From G963701675 sp963701675 (lineage in GTDB: Bacteria; Planctomycetota; Planctomycetia; Gemmatales; Gemmataceae), in the NCBI GenBank assembly GCA_963701675.1, contig OY969623.1, positions 8,060,001 through 8,124,000 on the forward strand: a DNA stretch of 64,000 nt, written 5' to 3'. Positions 1-9,557 of the stretch are shown in pieces. The notes beneath the pieces were generated by a model that was not told the DNA's origin, did not search any database, and saw only the letters and a list, made by a program, of their open reading frames with translations. Position 1 is the first letter of the stretch; the number at the start of each line of letters is the position of its first letter. A program made the translations under genes and the position numbers.

Positions 1-29
1 AAACCGTAACCCATCACGGGAGAATAACC

Positions 30-1793
30 ATGCGCGTCTATATCTTAGCCGTCTTGGGTGCGGTAGCCTTAGTCGGATTTGCGAACATCACTGTGGGCGG
101 CGTCGGCGGGCGGGGTGGCGGCGGGCGAGGCGGCGGCGGTGGTGGCGCACCACATCGGGCTTCATCGGCGCCGCGGCAAGCTTCACGGCCAGCACAGCGG
201 CCCGCGCAGCGGCCATCGGCGTCCGTGGGTGGTCGCCCTGCACAGCGGTCGCAAGGGCAGCAGCGACCCGCACAACGGCCACAAGCGCCGAATCGGCCCG
301 GCGGTGGAGCGGCTGGCAGACCAAGCGCCGGCGGCAATCGACCGAACCGTCCACCCCAAGCGGCCAATCGACCCAGCGGCGGTGCTCGGCCACCTCAGGT
401 CGCCAATCGACCCGGCGGCGGAGACAACCGACCAGGAGCGCGGCCGGGTCAACTTCCGAACCGACCTGGCGGTGGTGCAAACGCGCCAGGAATCGCAAAC
501 CGGCCTGGTGGTGGTGCAGGAATTGGCGGTAACCGCCCGGGCGGTGGCCTAGCAGATAACCGACCAGGCATCGGCGATCGGCCCGGTCAGGGTGGGCTGC
601 GCCCCGACCAGCGACCCAGCCGCCCCGGACAAGGGGGTAGCGGCACTCAATGGCGTCCCGGAAATGGTGGCAATCGGCCTGGGATCGACAACCGGCCTGA
701 CATCGGTAATCGGCCTGGCATCGACAACCGGCCTGGTATCGACAACCGGCCTGGGATCGACAACCGACCTGGCATCGGTAACCGACCTGGAAGCGACAAC
801 CGGCCCGGTATCGGTAATCGGCCGAACATCGGCAACAATGTCGGCGACCGATGGAACAACGTTAACGTCGGTGACCGGTGGAGCAACAACAACTTTACGA
901 ACATCAATACTGGTTGGGGGGGCGGCTACGGTGGTTGCTACGGAGGCCGCTACTGGGGCGGCAACTACCCGTCCTACTATTCGGGTTGGTTCAACGGCGC
1001 ATGGAATTGGAACGGGCCGTCCTGGTGGGGCGCGACGGGCGCCTACGCAACCGGCTGGATGATGGGGGACGTGGCGGATGATTTCTACAACCCGTATTAC
1101 GCTGCTCCCGCCGTCGGGTCAACGGCGGTTTACAACTACTCCGAGCCCGTCTATGTCGAGTCTCAACCCGTCTATGTCGAGTCTCAACCTGTGGTAGTAC
1201 AGACCCCGGCCGCGGCGCCCGTCGCATCTCCGACGCTGCCCGAAATACCGCAACCTGAAGCGCCGGCCGATCCGCCCGCCGCCGCCGAAGATCCCAAAGT
1301 CAAGGAAGCGGGTGCGTTGTTTGATGGCGCACGCGATGCGTTCAAGTCCGCAAACTACAGCGGCGCGCTTCAGCAGATCGATAAGGCTATCCAGGTGCTG
1401 CCCAACGACGCGGCACTTCACGAATTCCGCTCGCTCGTGCTGTTCGCGGAGAAAAAGTACACCGAGGCGGCGGGTGTGATCTATTCCGTTTTGGCCGTTG
1501 GTCCGGGGTGGACCTGGGACACGGTCAAGGCGCTATACAACGATCCGAAATCCTATGAGGCTCAGTTGCGTGGCCTGGAAGCGTTTGTGAAAGCAAACCC
1601 GAAAGACGCTGCGTCGCGCTTCCTGCTGTCGTACCACTACTTGGTGCTAGACCAGCGCGAGCAGGCCGTGAAACTCCTTAACGAGGTAGTTGCCATGAAT
1701 CCCAAGGACAAGCTCTCCGAAGCCATGGCGAAGGCGATCTCGCAATCGCTGGAACCAGCAGTAGGAGACAAACCCAAGGTTCAAGGAACATAA
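30..1793 (+). CDS. Secreted Asn-Arg-Pro repeat protein with C-terminal TPR region
   Basis: 587 residues. An N-terminal hydrophobic segment (about residues 1-25) looks like a signal peptide, and GGGAGA lies just upstream of the ATG. Residues about 28-290 are low-complexity, rich in Gly, Pro, Arg and Asn, ending in a run of six-residue units of the type GIDNRP. A Trp/Tyr/Gly-rich stretch follows (about 290-360), then a Pro/Ala linker with a doubled YVESQPV motif. Residues about 425-575 form helical TPR-like repeats (ALQQIDKAIQVLPNDAALHE, then AVKLLNEVVAMNPKD). Known for the type: planctomycetes encode many surface or periplasmic proteins with such repeats. Inference: an exported scaffold-like protein. 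No enzymatic motif is visible and no specific function can be assigned. Confidence 0.75.
   Translation: MRVYILAVLGAVALVGFANITVGGVGGRGGGGRGGGGGGAPHRASSAPRQASRPAQRPAQRPSASVGGRPAQRSQGQQRPAQRPQAPNRPGGGAAGRPSAGGNRPNRPPQAANRPSGGARPPQVANRPGGGDNRPGARPGQLPNRPGGGANAPGIANRPGGGAGIGGNRPGGGLADNRPGIGDRPGQGGLRPDQRPSRPGQGGSGTQWRPGNGGNRPGIDNRPDIGNRPGIDNRPGIDNRPGIDNRPGIGNRPGSDNRPGIGNRPNIGNNVGDRWNNVNVGDRWSNNNFTNINTGWGGGYGGCYGGRYWGGNYPSYYSGWFNGAWNWNGPSWWGATGAYATGWMMGDVADDFYNPYYAAPAVGSTAVYNYSEPVYVESQPVYVESQPVVVQTPAAAPVASPTLPEIPQPEAPADPPAAAEDPKVKEAGALFDGARDAFKSANYSGALQQIDKAIQVLPNDAALHEFRSLVLFAEKKYTEAAGVIYSVLAVGPGWTWDTVKALYNDPKSYEAQLRGLEAFVKANPKDAASRFLLSYHYLVLDQREQAVKLLNEVVAMNPKDKLSEAMAKAISQSLEPAVGDKPKVQGT
681..836 (+). 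repeat. 18-bp tandem repeat encoding G-I-(D/G)-N-R-P
   Basis: About eight tandem 18-bp units of the type GGGATCGACAACCGGCCT, with a few substitutions (GIDNRP, DIGNRP, GIGNRP, GSDNRP). They lie in frame inside the NRP-repeat protein, so copy number can change without breaking the frame. The near identity of neighbouring units suggests recent slippage or unequal recombination. Confidence 0.8.
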
Positions 1794-1821
1794 ACATAAT
1801 GTGACGACAAGCATCGCGCAG

Positions 1822-1840
1822 AGGTGAGCGAGCCTCGCCT
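1822..1840. terminator. Hairpin between convergent genes
   Basis: AGGTGAG and CTCGCCT form a 7-bp stem (one G-U pair) around a CGAGC loop. The hairpin sits between two convergent genes and could serve both, but no T-tract follows, so assignment as a terminator is tentative. Confidence 0.35.
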
Positions 1841-1848
1841 GTTACTTC

Positions 1849-3240
1849 TTAGTCCGGCTTTTCGGCGGGGTCGTCCTTCGACCATTTCATGGCTCGGGCG
1901 AGCAAGTCGTCGGCGTTCAACAAGGCGTACTTGGCTTCGAAGTAATCCCAATCCGGAATCCGTCGGGCGTCGCGGCGTTCACGAGACACCATTTCCGTGA
2001 TCTTGGCGAATGTCCAGTACGTACTCGCCGCCGCAACACGGGCGGATTCCGACGGGTCGGCCTCCTGAATGGCGTGCGTCAGTTGCCGAATCGACTCGAG
2101 CATGAACAGCAACGTACCGCGTCCGTTCAAAAACTCTTTCATTCCGGTATCAACGATTACCGCGGCAGCGTCCCGCTTTTCCTTGGCCAGTTCCACCGGA
2201 TCGGCATGAACCGCTCGCCATTTCTCCTTGGCAAGTTCCTTGGGATCTGAGCCCTGCAACACATCGTATCCCACGGGAATACGTTGCTCGTTTTGTTCCC
2301 GCCGCGCCAGAAGCATTTGGCGTTCGGCGTCGCAGCGACGGTAGGTGGGTCGCAGCCGATCACGAATGTTGACACGGCCGGCGCTGTAGCGTTCGACATT
2401 GACTGTCTCTACAACCAAACATCGATGCCAATACTCCTCCAGGGCATCCAGCTTTTTTCTCGGCGATTCGGCGATGTGGTATTCCGCGTTACGCTGATTC
2501 TGAGATGCCTCCAACAGGAAGTCCATCGTCCCTCGGCCGTTGAAAAACTCGGAAAGGCGCCCGTTCGATTCGGTTTTTCCGTTCGCCACCATGTCGGCAG
2601 CAAGGTCACGTGGCTGAGCACGACTCGCCGTCCGCTTCGCCTTGGCCAGGTACTTCACGTCCATGGCATCGAGCGGCAGCGGGAACACCAACAGATTGTG
2701 GCGTGGTCTCAGACCACGCCACAACGGTGTGTTGTGCTTTCTCTGGGCCTCGATCAGCCAGATTTCCGCTTGTTGTCTTTGGAAAGATGTTTGGGCAAGG
2801 TCTTTGAGGGGAATACGTTGGGCCTCGTAGCGTTCTCGGTTAACGCGTTCCATCCATGCCAGAACCTCCCAGTAACGTTCCAAAGCCGTGATGTCCTCGC
2901 CCGATGTGACGGCGAGCGCTCGCTCCGTCTCGAGCATTTGCAGGGCCGCGTCCAGAGCGAAATCTAGCGTGCCGCGCCCGTTGGCGAACTCCGTGGCCCG
3001 GTCTTTCACGATCTCTCGGACGGCGTCCCATTTCGCGATTGCCCGCTGCTTCGGATCGGTTCGGCTGGCTTCCCATTTATCCTTCGCCGTCTGTTTCCAG
3101 AATGCGAAGCGGTCCAGTTCCACGTACGCCATCAACTCTTCGGGCGTCGTCATTCGCTCGTGGAATCGCCGCCACTCGGATGAACCCGGAGGCAAAAGCA
3201 GGAGTATGGCGGATAGGGAACTTAACACTGAAGTCGCCAT
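1849..3240 (-). CDS. Unknown protein with a three-fold internal repeat
   Basis: 463 residues, family not recognised. A hydrophobic N-terminus (residues about 1-18, ending before PPGSSEW) suggests export. The rest contains three related modules of about 110-130 residues, each starting with a charged segment and the signature EF(A/F/L)NGRGT(L/M), followed by a helical stretch, a YW pair, a (V/E)x(R/Q)ERY/RRDA(Q/G/R)R(I/V) element and a charged end. High Lys, Glu and Arg content suggests helical or coiled-coil modules. The gene is convergent with the NRP-repeat gene, and its 5' region carries three palindromic repeats. A near-perfect 29-bp palindrome is embedded in its coding sequence. Inference only: a periplasmic helical repeat protein. 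Confidence 0.65.
   Translation of the reverse strand: MATSVLSSLSAILLLLPPGSSEWRRFHERMTTPEELMAYVELDRFAFWKQTAKDKWEASRTDPKQRAIAKWDAVREIVKDRATEFANGRGTLDFALDAALQMLETERALAVTSGEDITALERYWEVLAWMERVNRERYEAQRIPLKDLAQTSFQRQQAEIWLIEAQRKHNTPLWRGLRPRHNLLVFPLPLDAMDVKYLAKAKRTASRAQPRDLAADMVANGKTESNGRLSEFFNGRGTMDFLLEASQNQRNAEYHIAESPRKKLDALEEYWHRCLVVETVNVERYSAGRVNIRDRLRPTYRRCDAERQMLLARREQNEQRIPVGYDVLQGSDPKELAKEKWRAVHADPVELAKEKRDAAAVIVDTGMKEFLNGRGTLLFMLESIRQLTHAIQEADPSESARVAAASTYWTFAKITEMVSRERRDARRIPDWDYFEAKYALLNADDLLARAMKWSKDDPAEKPD
2696..2724. repeat. Perfect 14-bp inverted repeat inside a coding region
   Basis: TTGTGGCGTGGTCT (2696-2709) and AGACCACGCCACAA (2711-2724) are exact reverse complements separated by one base. 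On the minus strand the element reads in frame as LWRGLRPRHN within the three-fold repeat protein, and the other two modules have no equivalent. This suggests a small palindromic element inserted in frame. Confidence 0.75.
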
Positions 3241-3261
3241 CGTGCGGCCTCCGCGATCCGA

Positions 3262-3318
3262 AGAAACCCGGTTTCTCCCAGAAACCGGGTTTCTGGCGTT
3301 TGAAGAAACCGGGTTTCT
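3262..3318. repeat. Three copies of a 15-bp palindromic repeat
   Basis: AGAAACCCGGTTTCT (3262-3276) is followed by AGAAACCGGGTTTCT at 3280-3294 and again at 3304-3318. Each copy is a 7-bp inverted repeat around one base. Copy 1 is the reverse complement of copies 2 and 3, so the cluster can also form longer hairpins. It lies between divergent genes, directly upstream of the minus-strand gene, and could affect promoters or message ends. Confidence 0.75.
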
Positions 3319-3441
3319 GGTGCGGTTTACCTCTTCTTACCACACACCGTAATCACTCCCAAGCTGATTACGCCCCGTGGTATGATCTGGTGGAGATTCG
3401 CAATCCTTCCCTTTCTTTAATGCCGGCCAGAGGACACCATC

Positions 3442-5128
3442 ATGTCCATGAAGCCAATCGTAGGCATCATGACGATTACCGCCGTAATCTGTCCAACGAT
3501 TGCCAGCGCTTCCGATCCCGTCCAAGAGCTGAATAAGGTGTTGCAATCGCCGGTTGAATCCAATTCAGACCTTAAAGCCAGGCAGGCGCAGCTAGAGAAA
3601 CGAATCAAGTGACCTCCGCGGCGTGGTCGATCTGCATCGTGCAATGCAACTAGGCATCTGGCACGACGACGATCCGGACGAATCGCTTGCCAAAGTCGAT
3701 CGGCAAGTTCGAAGTGCAGTGCAACAGCGGCTCATCGACAGCCTGCGTGCGTTATTGAAAGAGGATGACCGAACCACACGCCTCGCGGGATTGACCCTGA
3801 TCCGCGAACTTGGCCCCGAGATCCGATCCGCCCTCGGTGGCGACGAACGTCACTGGAAGGGCGCGATACGAGCGCTTGGTCCGGACCTTGTACAGTTCTT
3901 GCAAACGGGACCGGGAGATCTTCACCCCGCGGCGGCACGTGCGCTCAGCCGGATCAATCCAGATCCCGCCGTGGCCGTACCGGCGCTGGAGTCGCTGTTG
4001 AAATCGTCCGATGTAAATGTGCGGCGAGCGGGCGCGGAGGCGATTCAGCAATTGATTCGTGTCGACGAGGAGACGCCATGGGGCCGCCGCGAAATCTGGG
4101 TTGAAACCTTTCAAACGGCCGCCGCCGGTACGCCGGCCGCAGCCGCGGGACTTTCCGACTCCGACGCGGAAGTGAGACGCACTTGCGCGGCCACCTTGCA
4201 CGCCGCCGCGTCAAATCTGCACGCGTTTCTGTCGCGACCCGGGGAACACAGCTTCTCCGGTCCCGAGCGACCTCAACGGGATGAGGGACCTGAGTTTCGA
4301 GCGGCTACGGAATCCGCCCAGAAACTTGCAGAGCAGATTCCCACGCTGGCACAGCGACTCGCCGACGCTGACGTGCAGACCGTCCTTGCAACGAGCCAAG
4401 CTCTCGAGGCGCTTTCCGACGCACGGTTCATTTCGCGAAAGCAGGCTACGTCACAACGTACGGCTCTTTCCAAGGATATTGAGCGCGCTTTGAGTGCAAG
4501 CCTACTTAAGGCAGTTCCTGCGTTAGCCAAGCAACTTACGCACGCCGAGGTCGAGGTCCGGCTGGCCGCGTTGTACGTGCTCGAAAGCCTGCAAACGGAC
4601 GCGGCGCCGGCGATCGATGCCGTGACGAAGTCGCTCCAAGACGCCGATCCCTTCGCTCGCTGGGGAGCGGCCCGCGTTCTGGGCCAAGTGATCGCGCCGG
4701 ATTCGATGCCGAGTGCTGAACTCGCGAAGTCGTTGAACAAGGCAGCGCCGGAACTGGCGCGATTGCTCAAAGACGAGAACCGGGACATCCGCATCACCGC
4801 TGCGGCCGCGCTGGAGAGATTTGGCGAGGCGGCGCAGCCCGCGGTCGAGGGCATCGCGATGGTGATTTCGGATAGCGACCCGGAAACGAGCGTGCTCGCA
4901 ATAAAGTGCATCATCGCCATCGGTCCGGCCGCCAAGAAATCGGCGATTCCTGCGCTCCTGAAGGCCGTCGCGGCCAAGGACGCGTCCGTGCGCGCGGCGG
5001 CCCTTGAGGGCTTGAGCCGTCTTGGGCCACCCGATCAAGAGACCATTCCAGCGTTGACCAAGTCCCTTTCGGACCCGGATGCCAAAGTCCGCCGCGCGGC
5101 CGCCGACGCCCTCCTCGCTGGGAAGTAG
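3442..5128 (+). CDS. Exported HEAT-repeat protein with an apparent +1 frameshift
   Basis: The ATG at 3442 opens a signal-peptide-like segment (MSMKPIVGIMTITAVICPTIASASDP) and runs 56 codons to a TGA at 3610. Skipping one base there (AAG-T-GAC) continues directly as DLRGVVDLHRAMQLG and then about 500 residues of HEAT-like helical repeats (for example PALLKAVAAKDASVRAAALEGL, ALTKSLSDPDAKVRRAAADALL). HEAT solenoids act as protein-protein scaffolds. Without the shift the protein would lose its signal peptide, so the two parts are most likely one gene. The break may be a sequencing indel, a mutation or a recoding site; the context AAG-UGA-C is noted separately. No catalytic residues are seen. Confidence 0.75.
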
Positions 5129-5220
5129 CCGACGGCCGGGCGGTACTCGATGCGACTCGTTGGGATTCCGTGTCCGAAAATCGGTGGAAGGCGGGAGGCG
5201 CCGGAAGTATCTTCCACCGT

Positions 5221-6630
5221 ATGGAAGAAAACACCCTTCACTGGCTCAACGGCGAGATTCAACGTTTCCTTTCCGAGGTGCGCGACCTGCCGGTGTCGCG
5301 GGAGGTGCAACCCCGTGAAATCCGCGAGCACCTTTCGGCCCGATACTCCTTCGAGAAACCCGTCGCCGAAGAAACGATCCTGCACGATGTCGCAGCCATG
5401 TTGCGGCGCTGGAATGTGCATGTAACGCACCCGCGCTATTTTGGTTATTTCAATCCAAGCGTTACGCCGATCTCGATCGTGGGAGACACGCTCACCGCGC
5501 TCTACAACCTGCAAATGGCGACATGGTCCCACGCGCCGGCGGCGGCAGAAATCGAGCGGCACGTCCTCGCCTTCTTCATGCGGCGCTGCGGATTGGATCC
5601 AGCAAGGGGCTTTGCCAACTTTACATCTTGCGGCGGCGAAGCGAACTTGACGGCCGTTCTCGTCGCACTCACTCACCATTTCCCGGAGTACGGCGATAAG
5701 GGCTTCGCTGAGTTAAGACTCAGGCCGGTTTTCTATTGCTCGGAGGGCGCACACGATTCTTTCGGAAAAGCCGCTCACGGCGCCGGCATTGGGCGGAATG
5801 CGTGGCGAAAAATCCCCACCGACTTCGAGCTGAAAATGGACGTGAATGTCCTGATTTCCACGATTCGGGAAGACAAGGCGGCGGGAAGGCAACCGTTTAT
5901 GGTCGTGGCGACCATCGGCACCACATCCGCGGGCATCATTGATCCGCTGCCTACAATCGCGCGGATTTGTCGCGAAGAAGGCTTATGGTTCCACGTGGAT
6001 GCGGCGTGGGGCGGCGGGGCACTCTTATCCGACCGACTGAAACCCGCGCTGGCCGGCATCGAGCAAGCCGACTCCGTCACCTGGGATGCTCATAAATGGT
6101 TGTCCGTGCCGATGGGCGCCGGCATGTTTCTGTGCAGGCATCGGCAGCCGGTGTTAGACAGTTTCAAAATCCGCACCGCCTACATGCCAAGCTCGCCCGA
6201 CGACACATTCGATCCATATAGCTCCACCCTTCAGTGGTCCCGGCGCTTTACGGGGCTCAAGGTGTTTTTATCGCTTGCTACCATCGGTCTCGATAAGTAT
6301 GCAGCCATGATCGAACACCAGACGAAGATGGGCGACCTGATGCGGGAACGACTGACTGCCGCCGGCTGGTTTGTGCTCAACGATACGCCGCTGCCCGTCG
6401 TGAACTTCTCCCACCCAACGATCGACGGAAACCGAGAGAAGACTCGGGACGTTTGCCGAAGGGTCCTGAACCGCGGCCGGGTCTGGATTTCCGATGTGGT
6501 GTTGTCCAACGACCGGCCCTCACTCCGTGCCTGCGTTACGAGTTATCATTGCTCGCCGGAAGACATCGAAATCCTCGTCACCGAGGTGTCGAAGGCTATT
6601 GGAGCTCAAGAGGCTAACGTCGCGAGCTAA
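5221..6630 (+). CDS. PLP-dependent group II amino-acid decarboxylase family protein
   Basis: About 469 residues from the ATG at 5221. A GTG at 5170 is an alternative start, and neither has a strong Shine-Dalgarno. The fold-type I decarboxylase pattern is clear: an N-terminal substrate region (HPRYFGYFNPS), a PLP-phosphate region (FTSCGGEANLTAV), the HVDAAWGGG segment whose Asp contacts the pyridine nitrogen, and the Schiff-base lysine in WDAHKWLSVPMGAG. This family includes glutamate, aromatic amino-acid, DABA and cysteine-sulfinate decarboxylases. The sequence alone does not settle the substrate. It is a cytosolic enzyme that removes CO2 from an amino acid to give an amine. It stands alone downstream of the HEAT gene. 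Confidence 0.88.
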   Translation: MEENTLHWLNGEIQRFLSEVRDLPVSREVQPREIREHLSARYSFEKPVAEETILHDVAAMLRRWNVHVTHPRYFGYFNPSVTPISIVGDTLTALYNLQMATWSHAPAAAEIERHVLAFFMRRCGLDPARGFANFTSCGGEANLTAVLVALTHHFPEYGDKGFAELRLRPVFYCSEGAHDSFGKAAHGAGIGRNAWRKIPTDFELKMDVNVLISTIREDKAAGRQPFMVVATIGTTSAGIIDPLPTIARICREEGLWFHVDAAWGGGALLSDRLKPALAGIEQADSVTWDAHKWLSVPMGAGMFLCRHRQPVLDSFKIRTAYMPSSPDDTFDPYSSTLQWSRRFTGLKVFLSLATIGLDKYAAMIEHQTKMGDLMRERLTAAGWFVLNDTPLPVVNFSHPTIDGNREKTRDVCRRVLNRGRVWISDVVLSNDRPSLRACVTSYHCSPEDIEILVTEVSKAIGAQEANVAS

Positions 6631-6756
6631 GTTATCGCGGAAGCGATTGCTCCGTCGAAGACACTTCTACCGCCCGCTGGGCGACGGGCCGCACCAGCGA
6701 CATTGTGACCTATACTTGTCACAAATAATCATGAGTGCTTTCTCGGGGTCTAAGCC

Positions 6757-7551
6757 GTGCGCTGCCGAAACTGTCACACAGTGATGATGGAGACCGACAC
6801 CCATTGTCCAACCTGCCACGCCTCGGCAGCACGTGCCACGGCTGCTCCGCCGGAACTCGCTGGCAAGCAGCCGTCCGGCCTGTTAACGATGCTCCCCATG
6901 TTTGGTGGTGCGGTCGGCGGGTTGCTTTATGCCGGATTGGTTACTGCTGCCGATGTACGGCTGGAGTCACCAGGTGTGAGGCCTCGTGAATCAAGCGCCA
7001 TTAGACGGATGCTCGCCTTCCTGTTCCTGTTTGGCGGTGGATTGCTTCTCTTTTTGGCCTTCGTGCTCTTCTGGAACACACGGGAAACTGCACAGCGTGA
7101 GCCTACTATTATGACCGCCGCCGAGTTGATCCAGATGAAGAACCCCAAACCGGCGCCCGATTGGGTGGCTTACACCTTTGCCGAATCGAAGCCAACGACG
7201 ATCACGGTGACGCGTCGGCGACTTGGCTCTGGCGGAGAGGTGCAGGCGCAGTGCCGTCTCGTTCGCGTAGCGGACAAATGGCTGATTGCCACCGTGGACA
7301 CCGGGTTTGAAGGCGACCGTCTGGTGGGCCGGTTGCTTCCGCTTGACGCCTCGTCACAGTCAGCCATCGAGCGGATCCGGAAGGCGGAACCGAAATTGTC
7401 CGCCCTTCTTCCCTATGAGTTTAACGCCGTTGACGGCAGCGAGAGCGATTTGAGATCCCGCTACGTTGCGGCCGGATGGATTGCCTTCTTCGGTTCGCTG
7501 GGCCTTGTGCTCGGGTTGTATCTGCTCTGCGTCCGGCGCGTCACCCAGTAA
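6757..7551 (+). CDS. Zinc-ribbon membrane protein of unknown function
   Basis: 264 residues from a GTG start. The N-terminus holds two CxxC pairs (CRNCHTVMMETDTHCPTCHA), a typical short zinc ribbon. Three hydrophobic segments follow: about residues 42-65, 85-110 and 238-260. The region between the second and third is soluble and ends with Ser/Asp-rich residues. The layout fits a membrane-anchored protein with a cytosolic zinc ribbon and an extracytoplasmic or luminal domain between helices 2 and 3. No enzymatic motif is seen and no family is recognised with confidence. Confidence 0.7.
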   Translation: MRCRNCHTVMMETDTHCPTCHASAARATAAPPELAGKQPSGLLTMLPMFGGAVGGLLYAGLVTAADVRLESPGVRPRESSAIRRMLAFLFLFGGGLLLFLAFVLFWNTRETAQREPTIMTAAELIQMKNPKPAPDWVAYTFAESKPTTITVTRRRLGSGGEVQAQCRLVRVADKWLIATVDTGFEGDRLVGRLLPLDASSQSAIERIRKAEPKLSALLPYEFNAVDGSESDLRSRYVAAGWIAFFGSLGLVLGLYLLCVRRVTQ

Positions 7552-7738
7552 AGCTAGCCCTAAGTCTCGTCTCGAGTCGCCTGTTTGGATAGGAAAACGC
7601 GGATGAACTCGGATGAAGCGATGCTCCATCCTCGTTCATCCGCTACCCCTTCTCGCCGGCCCGTTCAGCTCCGGCGAGCGTTTGCATCCGTCCGTTGCAA
7701 AGGGATCCAAACTCCTTCTTTACGGCCGTTGAAAAATG

Positions 7739-9237
7739 TCAGCGCTGGAAGTCTTGCACTTCGAATGCGCCGATATCGAGCTTACCCATGGCCACTCGTC
7801 TGAATCCGGCGCCTCGTTGATCCCAGCCGATGGTGCTCACAGCGTCGCCGGCATTTCGTGCCGGGCTGCTCCACGCCAGCGCCATGGTTTGCGTCTTGCC
7901 GCCGTTGTCCTGCAGCTTCCCGAGCTTCGGGTCGATCTTGGCGGCACTGGTGCCTACCTTGTCGTTTGCATGGAAGCCGGTTCCGCCCGTGCCATCGCCG
8001 AACAGGTTGCGTCCGAGGGACACGATTGGGCCGCAAAGGTCGCGTCCTTCTGACGCCACGTTCTTGGCGATGATCGTGTGATCGATCACGAGCTGGGTTA
8101 TGGCCTCATTCGGGTGAGGATACACGTACAAGCCGCCCGCCAACGTGTGGGCATCGCTGTCGGTAGCGGACACGGTGTTTTCGGCGATGGTGCTCCCTTT
8201 GAGAAACAGAGTCAGGTACTTGATCGTGACGCCGCCGCCAAAGCTCTCGGGCTGTTTGCCGGACGCCGACACGACTTCGTTGATCGTGGCATTTCCGGCG
8301 ATGGTGCTGTTGGTGATCCAGGCCATAGCGTTGTTCGCGCCTTCCTGTCCGTAGATTGCGACGCCACCGCCCTGTGCCGCCGCCAGCTCGGTCATCCCGG
8401 TTGTACCACTGATCGATACACGGTTGCCGGAGATCGTGCAGCTTTCGATGGTTAGGCTGCCATACAGATCGTCGAAAGCCGAACTGTAAATCCCACCACC
8501 CTCGGCTCGGTAGTTGCCACCTTGCGGCGGATCAAGGGCGATGACCGAATTGTCGGATACGGCGCTGGAAGTCATGCTGAGCCGGCCCATGTTGTGGATG
8601 CCGCCGCCGGCCATGAACCCCGTCGACTGTTGTGCCGCGACGCCGTGCACCGTATTGGCAGTGATCTTGCATTCGTCGATCGACAGCTTGGCGCCGGGTG
8701 CGTTCAAGATCCCGCCGCCACGAAGCGCCGTCTGCGGCCCGATGCCAGATGCAGTGTTTTGCTTGATCGTGCAGTACGACAGCGTCAAGTCGCCTTCGTT
8801 GTAAACCCCGCCGCCTTGAGTGCTGAGACCGTTGGAGATCGTCATGCCAGATATTTTGGCGGTGACACCTTTCGCCACGGTGAAAATGCGGAAGGCGTCG
8901 GTCACATCCAGGCTTCTGCGAACCGTGACCTTATCGGCTCCGGTGCCGATGAGCTCAACGTCATCGGTCAAAAGCGGCAGTGCTTCACGAAGATCGAGTG
9001 CGCCATTAGCGCTGCTCTCGAACCGAATGATGTCCGATCCAGGATTCTCGTTAGCGTCGAGTATTGCTTGTCGCAGCGATCCACCGCCGACATCGTTGGT
9101 ATTCACGACCGAATACGCATTGAGCATCGTGCGGCCTTCGAGCGATTCCAGCGAAAGCCGGCATCGAACGGCCGACGTTTGCGAGCGATTGGTCTTGGCA
9201 GTGGCGCAGTCCGGGCGGTTGAACGAAAAGAGAACAT
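7739..9237 (-). CDS. Surface right-handed beta-helix protein with planctomycete N-terminal signature
   Basis: The body (start of YSVVNTNDVGGGSLRQAILD near 9120) is of the type annotated as right-handed parallel beta-helix with a 'choice-of-anchor' tail. It has many short turns such as GGGIHNMGRLSMTSSAVSDN and NSTIAGNATI. Upstream, the same frame encodes LESLEGRTML, a planctomycete surface-protein signature. The best start is the ATG at 9237, with GGAGA six bases ahead, but it lies one base out of frame; loss or gain of one base in the CTCTTTTCG run joins them. So the gene is either frameshifted at its fourth codon or carries a homopolymer indel. Beta-helices of this kind bind or cleave polysaccharide; no catalytic residues can be assigned. 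Confidence 0.75.
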
Positions 9238-9416
9238 TGGAATCTCCAGTTAGGGGTTTTGCAAACGGTTAGGGTGGGCGGGTGTCACGACCGACGACGA
9301 CAGGCTCAAGTGCTAGCAGTCTTCAGCTTTGCGTCGTTTCGTCACGTCCTCGCCTACTAACAGATCGCTATAGTCATCTGGATGCCGACACGTGGATGTA
9401 AGTCATTACTGCTGAA

Positions 9417-9545
9417 ATGATTACGGCGCGCAGTGCAGAGAAATCTCGGAAGGAAGAGAAGCTAGCGGAGGCGGTGGCGGCGTGCGAGAAGATGTTGGCG
9501 ATTGAGCGACAAGTGTGGGGTGACTTGGCAGAGCACACGATTGCG
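9417..9545 (+). pseudogene. Fragment of a TPR gene
   Basis: One frame reads KLAEAVAACEKMLAIERQVWGDL, which resembles the TPR segments of planctomycete TPR and kinase-TPR proteins (AEAV..CEKMLAIERQV). It loses TPR character after about 9545 and runs into the antisense of the next gene. No complete domain remains. I read it as a relic. Confidence 0.4.
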
Positions 9546-9557
9546 CATGGCTCTGGG

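Noticed and set aside
681..836. Tandem repeats as a CRISPR array
   Set aside because: Units are contiguous, 18 bp and in frame with an open reading frame; there are no spacers.
2284..2967. Plus-strand open frame of 227 codons
   Set aside because: It is antisense to the three-fold repeat protein, has no ribosome-binding site, and its composition is unlike protein.
3442..3612. The 56-codon frame as a separate small secreted peptide
   Set aside because: Its end joins directly to the HEAT frame and provides the signal peptide that this protein otherwise lacks.
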